DNA of 7,686 bases, from positions 1-7,686 of the forward strand of contig DVLH01000025.1 of assembly GCA_018715585.1 (NCBI GenBank), in the 5' to 3' direction. This document shows positions 1 through 5,596 of this stretch, piece after piece. The translations under genes and the position numbers were made by a program. Source of the stretch: Candidatus Aphodomonas merdavium. GTDB taxonomy: Bacteria; Bacillota; Clostridia; Christensenellales; Aristaeellaceae. The notes beneath the pieces are model-generated. The model searched no databases, was not told the origin of the DNA, and saw nothing but the letters and a program-made list of their open reading frames with translations. Numbering within the stretch: position 1 is the first letter of the stretch; the number at the start of each line of letters is the position of its first letter.

Positions 1-29
1 ACTACAACTACACCTCCGGCAACAGCTGA
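1..29 (+). CDS. Possible 3' end of a convergent plus-strand gene (partial)
   Basis: One plus-strand frame reads YNYTSGNS and stops at TGA (27-29). All eight codons before the stop end in C, which fits a GC3-biased coding sequence; the other two frames lack this bias. A hairpin followed by a T-run lies about 40 bp downstream, as expected after a plus-strand gene. The fragment is too short to assign a family; a polar Ser/Asn/Gly/Tyr-rich C-terminus is all that can be said. An alternative reading is a second frame that stops at 47-49. Confidence 0.35.
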
Positions 30-70
30 CTGGCGATGCGGTTTTGTAAAGCCCGGTGACGCAGGAAAAG

Positions 71-102
71 AAGGCCAATCGGATGGTCCTTTCGGTTTTT
101 TT
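71..102 (+). terminator. Probable rho-independent terminator, plus strand
   Basis: AAGGCCA (71-77) can pair with TGG and CCTT (84-86 and 88-91) around a one-base T bulge, with a six-base loop. A run of seven T follows at 96-102, after a four-base gap. It would end the plus-strand gene entering from the left edge. On the minus strand the same hairpin is followed by a short CTTCTTTTCC tract, so weak two-way action is possible. Confidence 0.5.
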
Positions 103-339
103 GTGGGAAAACAGTGGCAAGCGCACGGCAAGACAGTCCCGGCAATTTTGCGCGGGAAGGTTTTCCTGCCGCTGTGAAATGTCTTTGTTTCCGCTTCTGC
201 AGGCAAAGCGCCTTTGCGAAAGCATGATGCGCGCCCTTCCCCGCCCTCTAGGCGCGCGCTGCTTTATGGTATCATGCCACCGCTTGCGGGGAGCCCCCGC
301 CAAGCAGAGCATCCTCACGCATTTAGCAAAACCATCCGC
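103..339. other. Intergenic region between two facing terminators, rich in inverted repeats
   Basis: I see no convincing gene here. Plus-strand open frames crossing it have no ribosome binding site and encode low-complexity Arg/Ser/Pro/Cys-rich peptides typical of chance frames. The stretch holds several inverted repeats: GCAAAG/CTTTGC with a 3-nt loop (203-217), GCGCGCC/GGCGCGC with a 15-nt loop (229-257), and a 10-bp hairpin with one bulged C (282-305). None is followed by a T-run on either strand. I found no good promoter. Confidence 0.5.
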
Positions 340-369
340 AAAAAACGATGCGTACCAAACGGTACGCAT
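340..369 (-). terminator. Rho-independent terminator of the dnaA operon
   Basis: On the minus strand ATGCGTACC pairs perfectly with GGTACGCAT (9 bp, 348-356 with 361-369) around a GTTT loop. CG and then six T (340-345) follow. It starts about 30 nt after the stop codon of the last gene of the operon. This is a textbook intrinsic terminator and defines the end of the five-gene unit starting at dnaA. Confidence 0.88.
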
Positions 370-399
370 AGGCTCTCTGTTTCTATCCCTGTTTTGGCC

Positions 400-864
400 T
401 TAGCAGCGCTCTTTAAGGGCGTCGCGAATAGCGCTCACACGGTCAATCGCACTGCTGACTTGCCCCCGTGCCTCTTGAATGCGCGACTGCGCCATCCAAT
501 CGGCAATAAGGCCGTCGAAAAAGTAATCCGCAAACAGCAGGAAATCGCCGATTTCAATCTTAATCTCCTCGTCAAAGGATAGATCGCTCAATTCGCGGCT
601 GAACCGGTGCAGCGCGTCCCGCGCATTTTCGAGCTCCACCTGTGCCTTGTTGATCCTGGAGTGCTTGATCATCGTGGTCAAAAAACCGCCGCCAAGCATG
701 TCTACGATGCCCCAGTTGCCCGCACTTCCAAGGCATTCCTGCGCTTTGCGCAGGTAGAACAGCGCGTCGTCCGCAGCCGCTATCGCTTCGTAAATCTCTT
801 CACGTTCCCGCATTGCACCCATAGTCTCCAGCCCTTTTACAAAGACAATGCTTCCCAGTCTCAT
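400..864 (-). CDS. Conserved-looking hypothetical protein, helical, last gene of the dnaA operon
   Basis: This is a 154-residue soluble-looking protein with no signal peptide or clear membrane segment. Its most distinctive part is a Gly-rich central stretch, GNWGIVDMLGGGF (residues 49-61), followed by TTMIKHSRINKAQ. Heptad-like helices lie on either side (about 20-45, 66-95 and 120-150), and an aromatic patch, FADYFFDGLIADW, spans 111-123. The pattern suggests a helical bundle around a conserved Gly turn, but I cannot name a family or function. The ATG at 864 shares one base with the stop of the preceding gene (TGATG), which favours translational coupling. ATGs at 822 (AAGGG nine bases upstream) and 813 are alternative starts, and the sequence before residue 15 looks less family-like. 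A strong terminator follows the stop. Confidence 0.82.
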   Translation of the reverse strand: MRLGSIVFVKGLETMGAMREREEIYEAIAAADDALFYLRKAQECLGSAGNWGIVDMLGGGFLTTMIKHSRINKAQVELENARDALHRFSRELSDLSFDEEIKIEIGDFLLFADYFFDGLIADWMAQSRIQEARGQVSSAIDRVSAIRDALKERC

Positions 865-1898
865 CAGAGCGCTTCCACGTCCCGCAGCAACGCTTCGACG
901 TTCTCTTCCTTCGTTGCCCAGCTTGTGCAGACGCGCACCGCCGTATGCGTCGCGTCCGTCTTTTCCCAGAAAGAGAACAGGTATTTTTCGCTCAGCTTTT
1001 CATAAGCGCTGTCCGGCAGGATGGGGAATTGCTGGTTCGTATACGAATCATAGCGCAGCGCCCAGCCTTTTTTCAAAAACGCTTCGCGCAGCCGCATAGC
1101 AAGCCGGACGGCATGTTCGGAAATCTGCGCATACAGCCCGTCCGTAAACAGCACGTCAAACTGAATGCCAAGCAGCCGGCCTTTGGCCAGCATGCCGCCC
1201 CGCTGCTTGATATGGTAGCGGAAATCGCGCTGAAGCTGTGCGTTCGTCAGCACGACAGCCTCTCCAAAGAGCGCGCCGACCTTGGTGCCGCCAATATAAA
1301 ACGCGTCGCACAGTGCCGCATAGTCGGCCATCGTCAGGTCATTGATGGGCGAAGCCATGCCGTATCCCAACCGCGCCCCGTCCACAAACAGCAACAAGCC
1401 GCAATCGCGGCAGACGGCCGCAATGGCAGAAAGCTCTTTCTTGTTGTACAGCGTCCCGTTCTCGGTCGGATTGGAAAGGTAGACCATCGCGGGTTGTACC
1501 ATATGATCATGCGTGCTGTCAGACCAATGCGCGTCATAGCAGCCGCGCACCTGTTCGGCCGTGATTTTCCCATCGTCCGAAGGCAGCGTGATGACCTTAT
1601 GCCCCGTCGCCTCCACCGCGCCCGATTCGTGCACGGCAATATGCCCCGTCGTCGCAGCAATCACGCCCTGATGCGGCCGCAACGCCGCGGCGATGATCGT
1701 CGCATTCGCCTGCGTCCCTCCCACAAGGAAGTGGACCTGCGCCGTGCTGCTCTGGCAAAGCTGCAAAATGCGCGCACGCGCGCTTTCGCAGTGCGCATCC
1801 TCTCCGTAGCCTACGGTCTGCTCAGAATTCGTCTCGACAAGCCGTTCAAGAATTTTCGGATGCGCGCCTTCAGTATAGTCGCATTGGAATTGAATCAT
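864..1898 (-). CDS. Threonine aldolase / beta-eliminating-lyase family PLP enzyme
   Basis: This 344-residue protein matches the low-specificity L-threonine aldolase fold (PLP fold type I), which cleaves L-threonine or allo-threonine to glycine and acetaldehyde. Motifs in order: YGED (31-34), the cofactor-binding turn GGTQAN (60-65), the ring-stacking region TGHIAVHESGAVEATGH (84-100), SNPTENGT (142-149), the PLP-pairing Asp in FVDGARLG (Asp173), and the Schiff-base lysine in GGTKVGALFGEA (Lys206). KQRGGMLAKGRLLG (231-244) fits the substrate and phosphate-binding area. Length is normal for the family. The ATG overlaps the upstream stop by four bases (ATGA), with GGAGGG six bases before it. Related PLP lyases acting on other beta-hydroxy or beta-substituted amino acids cannot be excluded. 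The protein is cytosolic. Confidence 0.88.
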   Translation of the reverse strand: MIQFQCDYTEGAHPKILERLVETNSEQTVGYGEDAHCESARARILQLCQSSTAQVHFLVGGTQANATIIAAALRPHQGVIAATTGHIAVHESGAVEATGHKVITLPSDDGKITAEQVRGCYDAHWSDSTHDHMVQPAMVYLSNPTENGTLYNKKELSAIAAVCRDCGLLLFVDGARLGYGMASPINDLTMADYAALCDAFYIGGTKVGALFGEAVVLTNAQLQRDFRYHIKQRGGMLAKGRLLGIQFDVLFTDGLYAQISEHAVRLAMRLREAFLKKGWALRYDSYTNQQFPILPDSAYEKLSEKYLFSFWEKTDATHTAVRVCTSWATKEENVEALLRDVEAL

Positions 1899-2602
1899 AA
1901 ATGTCCCTCCAGAATCGTTGGAATAATGTTGCTATGATACAGCGCGCTTCCAATTCTGGAAGCCTCCACCATCTCGTTAAACCCCTCAAAGGGCAAAACC
2001 GTCATCACTACGGGCACCAGGGCAAAGAATACGAACACAATGAACACCCCGCGCACCAGTCCGAAGATCCCTCCTGCCAGCGCGTCCAGATGGCGCAGCA
2101 CAGGCAGCCGGAAAATATAACCGATCAACCCCGTCACTAGCGACAGCGCTACATATGCCGCCAGGAACACCAGCACATAGCTAATCACGGAGATAATCGC
2201 CGTCACGATCGTCTGGTTGATATACTCGGCCACCGTTACGCTCCCCGTAGAAGCAAACACCTGCGAAAGAATATTATTTTCTAATAACGATCCAAAAGGC
2301 TCTGGAAGGTGCACCCGCGATACAACTTCACTGACGCTGTTTGCGTCAATCCCTGCCACAGAAAGCTGGGAAAGCTCCAAATCGCCCAAACGGGAGGACG
2401 CGTCCGTATAATGAATCAACGTGTTAACGATGGTCTGGTTATTTAAAATTGTCGCCGAAAGCTTCGGCCCCAGCGCATAGGCAGCAAACATGGACCCAAA
2501 TACGCTCGCAAGCCCGAGCAGCGACGTGATAAAGCCGCGGTACATACCAAATAACAAGCTAACGGCTACAATGCCGATGAGCACATAATCGACCGTGTTC
2601 AG
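1895..2602 (-). CDS. CvpA-family integral membrane protein (probable CTG start)
   Basis: This is a 235-residue protein starting NTVDYVLIGIVAVS, the usual CvpA opening (a Leu/Ile-rich helix, then a G-x-x-R-G-F turn; here GMYRGF at 19-24). Four hydrophobic segments are visible at about 7-20, 25-46, 130-160 and 170-205. A polar stretch of roughly 75 residues separates the second and third, and makes the protein longer than the ~160-residue E. coli CvpA. CvpA proteins are poorly understood membrane proteins linked to colicin V production and envelope stress in enterobacteria. The start is chosen at CTG (2600-2602) because GGGAGGGG lies just upstream at correct spacing and homologues begin at this point. 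The in-frame TTG at 2635 lacks a ribosome binding site. The gene overlaps the aldolase gene by four bases. Confidence 0.85.
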   Translation of the reverse strand: MNTVDYVLIGIVAVSLLFGMYRGFITSLLGLASVFGSMFAAYALGPKLSATILNNQTIVNTLIHYTDASSRLGDLELSQLSVAGIDANSVSEVVSRVHLPEPFGSLLENNILSQVFASTGSVTVAEYINQTIVTAIISVISYVLVFLAAYVALSLVTGLIGYIFRLPVLRHLDALAGGIFGLVRGVFIVFVFFALVPVVMTVLPFEGFNEMVEASRIGSALYHSNIIPTILEGHL

Positions 2603-2637
2603 ATGATCCCCTCCCTTCCCTATGCAGCAATGCAACG

Positions 2638-2650
2638 GCGCACCGTGCGC
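2638..2650. repeat. 13-bp perfect palindrome in the DUF5711-cvpA gap
   Basis: GCGCACCGTGCGC is an inverted repeat of GCGCAC/GTGCGC around one central base. It lies in the 60-nt gap, upstream of the ribosome binding site of the CvpA-like gene. There is no T-run after it, so it is not a terminator. It could be a small RNA hairpin or a protein site, or chance in GC-rich DNA. Confidence 0.35.
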
Positions 2651-2662
2651 ATTTCTTGCACC

Positions 2663-3838
2663 TTATTTGGGCAATTTGAGAATGAATACGTCATTGCCGG
2701 TGGCAAATACGCCCCGGTTCCCCTCCAACATGCAGTAAAAATCCGTCAAACGGAACGTGAGGTATTTGGCGCTGAACGTCTTTTCCCCGTATGGGCAGTA
2801 ATAGATGACATTTTCCCCAAAGCCGTATACGCCGCTGTCTCCAAGGCCGCTGGCAAAGCAGGGCGACAGCAGCCGCAGGCTCTTGGAAGAATAGTTCGTA
2901 ATCAAGCGCAGTTCCGAAAACGCACTGGATGCGCCGGAATCCGGCATCGGCTCAAAGAGCGCATAGGTGTTTCGCTTTTCCGCACGCAAATCGCTCATCA
3001 GCCAACCGTAGACGAGGATGGAGCCGATGTCCGTCTGTTCCACGCATTTATAGTTGTACACGCCAATCGTGCTCGTATCCACCAGCATGAGGTTGTTGTT
3101 GTGCGAATAGACGCGGTAGACGAGCTGGTCGCTCAGCTCCAGCGCGCCCGTGGACATGCGCCCCGGCTCATATGTCGCCAGGTTGGAGATCGGCGCGTTG
3201 CCCGCCACATCCAGGCTCAGCACCCACATGAGCGAATCGTTCGTGGAGAAAAAACCGGCGTCCATCAGGTACAGGTCGCTGATGGCCAGCGTCTCCAGCC
3301 TTTCCCCGTTGTGGTCCATCACCAGCAGCGACGCTTCCGTTTCCGAACTGCCCGTGAGGGCCACGGCGATATACGACGCCCCGATGGACCCAAACAGTAC
3401 CTCGGACGTCATCCTGTCGTTAAAGGAGCAGACGCCGTTTTTATCCAGCACATACACCTGCTGTCCCGTCCAGGCGATCACCTTGTCCCCGCCCACACGG
3501 TAATTTGCGCCCGCGCCCAGCGTGAACTGCCAGCGCGTGTTTCCCTTGTTAGAAACGCAATGAAGCGTCATACCGTCATAATAAAGCACGTCCGCCCCAA
3601 GCGCCTGAATGTTATCGCTCGGGGAAGCGTTGATGCGTACCACTTCGCTGGTGCTGCCAAAGATGGCGCGCACGCCCACCACGGCACCCACCACCACCGC
3701 AAGCACGATGCACAGGAGCAGCACCGTCTTGACAATGCGCTTTGTCGGGCTCCGCTTGCGGCCGCCAGGCGCATCCTTGCCGGCAATGCCGCTTTTAACG
3801 TATGGATTTCGTTTGCTACGGGGGTTTCTGCTTTGCAT
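2663..3838 (-). CDS. DUF5711-like membrane-anchored protein with predicted beta-propeller ectodomain
   Basis: This 391-residue protein has a basic, Pro/Ser-rich cytoplasmic N-tail (1-35; NPRSKRNP, GGRKRSPTKR), then one transmembrane helix (about 36-60; VLLLCIVLAVVVGAVVGV). The rest is a long extracytoplasmic domain of repeated short strands with G/N-rich turns, such as VLYYDGMTLHCVSNKGN, VIAWTGQQVYVLDKNG and GVFATGNDVFILKLPK at the C-terminus. The repeats resemble beta-propeller (PQQ/WD-like) blades and the DUF5711 family of Firmicutes, placed from memory. Function is unknown; a sensor or scaffold at the envelope is inference. The ATG at 3838 lies one base after the dnaA stop (TGATATG) without a good ribosome binding site, suggesting coupled translation. 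The open frame runs 40 codons further upstream inside dnaA, but that part looks non-coding. A 60-nt gap separates it from the CvpA-like gene. Confidence 0.8.
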   Translation of the reverse strand: MQSRNPRSKRNPYVKSGIAGKDAPGGRKRSPTKRIVKTVLLLCIVLAVVVGAVVGVRAIFGSTSEVVRINASPSDNIQALGADVLYYDGMTLHCVSNKGNTRWQFTLGAGANYRVGGDKVIAWTGQQVYVLDKNGVCSFNDRMTSEVLFGSIGASYIAVALTGSSETEASLLVMDHNGERLETLAISDLYLMDAGFFSTNDSLMWVLSLDVAGNAPISNLATYEPGRMSTGALELSDQLVYRVYSHNNNLMLVDTSTIGVYNYKCVEQTDIGSILVYGWLMSDLRAEKRNTYALFEPMPDSGASSAFSELRLITNYSSKSLRLLSPCFASGLGDSGVYGFGENVIYYCPYGEKTFSAKYLTFRLTDFYCMLEGNRGVFATGNDVFILKLPK

Positions 3839-3839
3839 A

Positions 3840-5137
3840 TCACTTGTTGCGGATCGCGTGGCGCAAATCCTCGAGGATACCGGCCATCGCAGGGTCTTCG
3901 GATACTTTTTCGCAGGCGTGCAAAATCGTGCTGTGATCGCGCGCAAACGCCGCACCAAGCTGCGTGAGCGAAAGGTCCGTCAGCTCGCGGGCGAGGTACA
4001 TCGCAACCTGGCGGGGAATCACAACCTCGCGGCTGCGGCGCTTGGCCGTCATTTCCGCCATGGAAACGCCATAATAATCCGCCACCGCCTGCTTGACGGC
4101 GTCGCAGGTAATCCGCTTGGGATCTTTCACGGTCAAAATATCGCGCAGCGCATCCTCCGCTACCTCGCGGCTGACGCTTGTACCCTTCAGCTCAGCAAAC
4201 GCCACCACGCGCGTGAGGCTTCCTTCCAGCTCCCGGATGTTGGATTCGATGCGGCTGGCGATGAGCTCCAGCACGTCGTCGTCGATTTGCAGGTTGTCGC
4301 CGTGCGCTTTCTTGCGCAGGATGGCGATGCGCGTTTCCAGGTCCGGCTTTTGAATGTCGGCCACCAGCCCCCATTCAAACCGGGAGACAAGCCTTTCCTC
4401 CAGGCGCATGATCTCCTTGGGCGGTTTATCCGAGGAGATGACGATTTGCTTCCCGGCGGTATGCAGCGTGTTGAACGTATGGAAGAACTCCTCCTGCGTG
4501 GAGTTATGCCCGGCAATAAACTGAATATCGTCCACCATCAGCACATCCACGTTGCGAAAACGGTTGCGGAATTCGGCGTTCTTATTTTGCTGGATGGCGG
4601 TGATCAGCTCGTTGGTAAAGTTTTCGCTGCTGATGTAGAGCAGCTTTTTCTCCGGGTAATCCGCCCGGATACGGTGGCCAATGGCGTGCATCAGATGCGT
4701 CTTGCCAAGGCCGACGCCACCATAGATAAACAGCGGGTTATACGCCTCTGCCGGCGCCTCTGCCACAGCCAGCGCCGCCGCGCGCGCAAAGCGGTTGAAT
4801 TGCCTACCACAAACGTGTCAAACGTGTATTTGGGGTTCAGGGAAAAAGACGCCGCCTCCGCCGCCTCCGTCTTGGGAAAGAGCGCCTGTGCCTCCTGGGG
4901 TGTGACAAACTCCACCCGCGTCGAACGTCCCGCCGCTTGCGAAACGGCGCTGGCGATCAAAAGAGAGTAGCGCATAAGGATGTGCTTTTTAATAAAGTCA
5001 CTCGTCGTATCCACGTACAGCGCATCCCCGTGGTATTTCAGCGCGGCCAGCGGCGCAATCCACGTGTCAAAGGAGGGTTCGCTCATTTCATCCCGCAATA
5101 GCCCGCAGGCCTTCTCCCAAATTGCGGTTTCGTTCAT
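3840..5137 (-). CDS. dnaA: Chromosomal replication initiator DnaA, with an apparent one-base frameshift
   Basis: DnaA binds DnaA boxes at the origin as an ATP-dependent oligomer and melts the duplex. The frame starting at ATG 5137 (AAGGAGG six bases upstream) encodes domain I (MNETAIWEKACGLLRDEMSE onward) and a short linker, then breaks after VVGNS (residue 114). The frame ending at 3840 carries the rest. One extra T near 4795-4796 gives SNRFARAAALAV, exactly the family motif, and a 432-residue protein of normal length. In the repaired numbering, Walker A is GGVGLGKTH (Lys146), Walker B is VLMVDD (203-204), the arginine-finger region is ERLVSRFEWGL, and domain IV runs from about 343. The DNA-binding signature reads FARDHST (398-404), one residue shorter than the usual FGGRDHTT. 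As read, the gene would be split into a 148-residue product and a fragment starting internally near GTG 4766. Since dnaA is normally essential, a sequence error is most likely. Confidence 0.95.
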
Positions 5138-5150
5138 TGTGAACCTCCTT
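5138..5150 (-). promoter_or_regulatory. Ribosome binding site of dnaA
   Basis: AAGGAGG is followed by TTCACA and then ATG. This near-perfect anti-16S match at ideal spacing fixes the dnaA start at 5137. Confidence 0.9.
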
Positions 5151-5178
5151 CTGACGTAAAAGACGACAAAACATCTGC

Positions 5179-5207
5179 CCGGCGCCGCCTCTGCGGTCTG
5201 GAGCCGG
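5179..5207 (-). other. Possible two-tier hairpin at the 5' end of the dnaA mRNA
   Basis: CCGGC pairs with GCCGG (5203-5207 with 5179-5183) and encloses CCGC/GCGG with a 4-nt loop (5185-5196). With a start site near 5212 it would lie within the first ~35 nt of the transcript, well upstream of the ribosome binding site. It may protect the 5' end. No known riboswitch class is recognised. Confidence 0.35.
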
Positions 5208-5218
5208 ACAGCAAAGCC

Positions 5219-5247
5219 ATCATAGCAAAACCGGCGCTATTTTTCAA
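5219..5247 (-). promoter_or_regulatory. Sigma-A-type promoter of the dnaA operon
   Basis: On the minus strand TTGAAA (-35, 5242-5247) is followed by a 17-bp spacer and TATGAT (-10, 5219-5224). One mismatch in each hexamer and ideal spacing make this a strong candidate. The predicted start near 5212 leaves a leader of about 75 nt. A perfect DnaA box lies 22 bp upstream of the -35, so DnaA control of its own promoter is plausible. Confidence 0.8.
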
Positions 5248-5269
5248 GGGCCGCGCTTCCCCCCGCGCT

Positions 5270-5278
5270 TGTGGATAA
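5270..5278 (-). promoter_or_regulatory. DnaA box 1 (perfect consensus)
   Basis: The minus strand reads TTATCCACA, the exact consensus. It sits just upstream of the dnaA promoter and could serve both origin function and autoregulation. Confidence 0.85.
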
Positions 5279-5330
5279 AATGCATTCCCGCGGGCGGCAA
5301 AAGCGCGAAATGTTGCGGCAAGCAAAAAAG

Positions 5331-5339
5331 TTATCCACA
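5331..5339 (+). promoter_or_regulatory. DnaA box 2 (perfect consensus)
   Basis: The plus strand reads TTATCCACA. It faces box 1, with 61 bp between box starts, close to six helical turns. Confidence 0.85.
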
Positions 5340-5362
5340 ACTTCTTGCAACCGGTTCGGTTT

Positions 5363-5371
5363 TTATCCACC
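5363..5371 (+). promoter_or_regulatory. DnaA box 3 (one mismatch)
   Basis: The plus strand reads TTATCCACC, one change from consensus at the last base. It is in the same orientation as box 2 and 32 bp further on (about three helical turns). The A-rich tract starts about 10 bp beyond it. Confidence 0.65.
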
Positions 5372-5521
5372 GCACTGCAAGAAAAAAAACAAAAAAATCG
5401 TAAAATTTCATTGACCAGGAAATTTTTTCCAATGATCGCAGCGGCAAGCCGACACAAAAGCGAAATGAAAGCAGAGCAGCCCTTCAGCCCTGATTGTCCC
5501 CCTGTTTGACAGCCGCTTCCC

Positions 5522-5548
5522 CTTGTGCCGCTCCGTTTGCCGCACAAG
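5522..5548. repeat. Inverted repeat after the phosphofructokinase terminator
   Basis: CTTGTGC (5522-5528) and GCACAAG (5542-5548) are perfect inverted repeats with a 13-nt spacer. They immediately follow the terminator in the direction of transcription. No T-run follows, so this is at most an auxiliary hairpin. Between it and the A/T-rich tract (5436-5521) I see nothing definable. Confidence 0.4.
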
Positions 5549-5549
5549 C

Positions 5550-5577
5550 AAAACGGCCGCCTCACCAGAGGCGGCCG
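5550..5577 (-). terminator. Rho-independent terminator of the phosphofructokinase unit
   Basis: CGGCCGCCTC pairs perfectly with GAGGCGGCCG (10 bp, 5554-5563 with 5568-5577) around a 4-nt loop. On the minus strand it is followed by TTTT then GC. It lies about 20 nt after the stop codon at 5597. The stem is very strong but the T-run is short. It separates this unit from the dnaA promoter. Confidence 0.82.
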
Positions 5578-5596
5578 GCTATAAGCCAAAAGCGGT

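Larger units (their letters stand above)
5270..5435. other. Candidate oriC (DnaA boxes plus A/T-rich unwinding element)
   Basis: Three DnaA boxes lie within 102 bp, followed by a strikingly A/T-rich stretch (about 5381-5432, with runs of eight and seven A, then TAAAATTT and GGAAATTTTTTCC) in otherwise GC-rich DNA. This matches the box-cluster-plus-unwinding-element design of Firmicutes origins upstream of dnaA. I could not find a clear DnaA-trio repeat. There is no second box cluster after dnaA, because the next gene follows after one base. Flanking genes on both sides point the same way, so the region might be a dnaA regulatory site rather than the working origin. Confidence 0.6.

Noticed and set aside
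56..582. Two overlapping plus-strand open frames (115 and 122 codons) at the left side
   Set aside because: Poor starts, odd composition, passage through two terminators, and for the second an overlap antisense to the hypothetical gene.
945..1937. Long plus-strand open frame (330 codons) opposite the aldolase gene
   Set aside because: Antisense to a clear PLP enzyme, rich in Arg and His, with no ribosome binding site or recognisable domain.
2603..3967. Very long plus-strand open frame (454 codons) opposite the DUF5711-like gene
   Set aside because: It has no ribosome binding site, an Arg/His/Gln-rich composition without any family motif, and lies exactly opposite a gene with clear features. 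GC-rich coding DNA commonly leaves such antisense frames open.
4780..4810. Programmed ribosomal frameshift in dnaA
   Set aside because: There is no X-XXY-YYZ slippery heptamer or SD-like stimulator at the break, and inserting one base restores the family motif exactly.
3609..4970. Long plus-strand open frame (453 codons) opposite dnaA
   Set aside because: It runs antisense to the highly conserved DnaA domains, has no motif of its own and is an artefact of codon bias.
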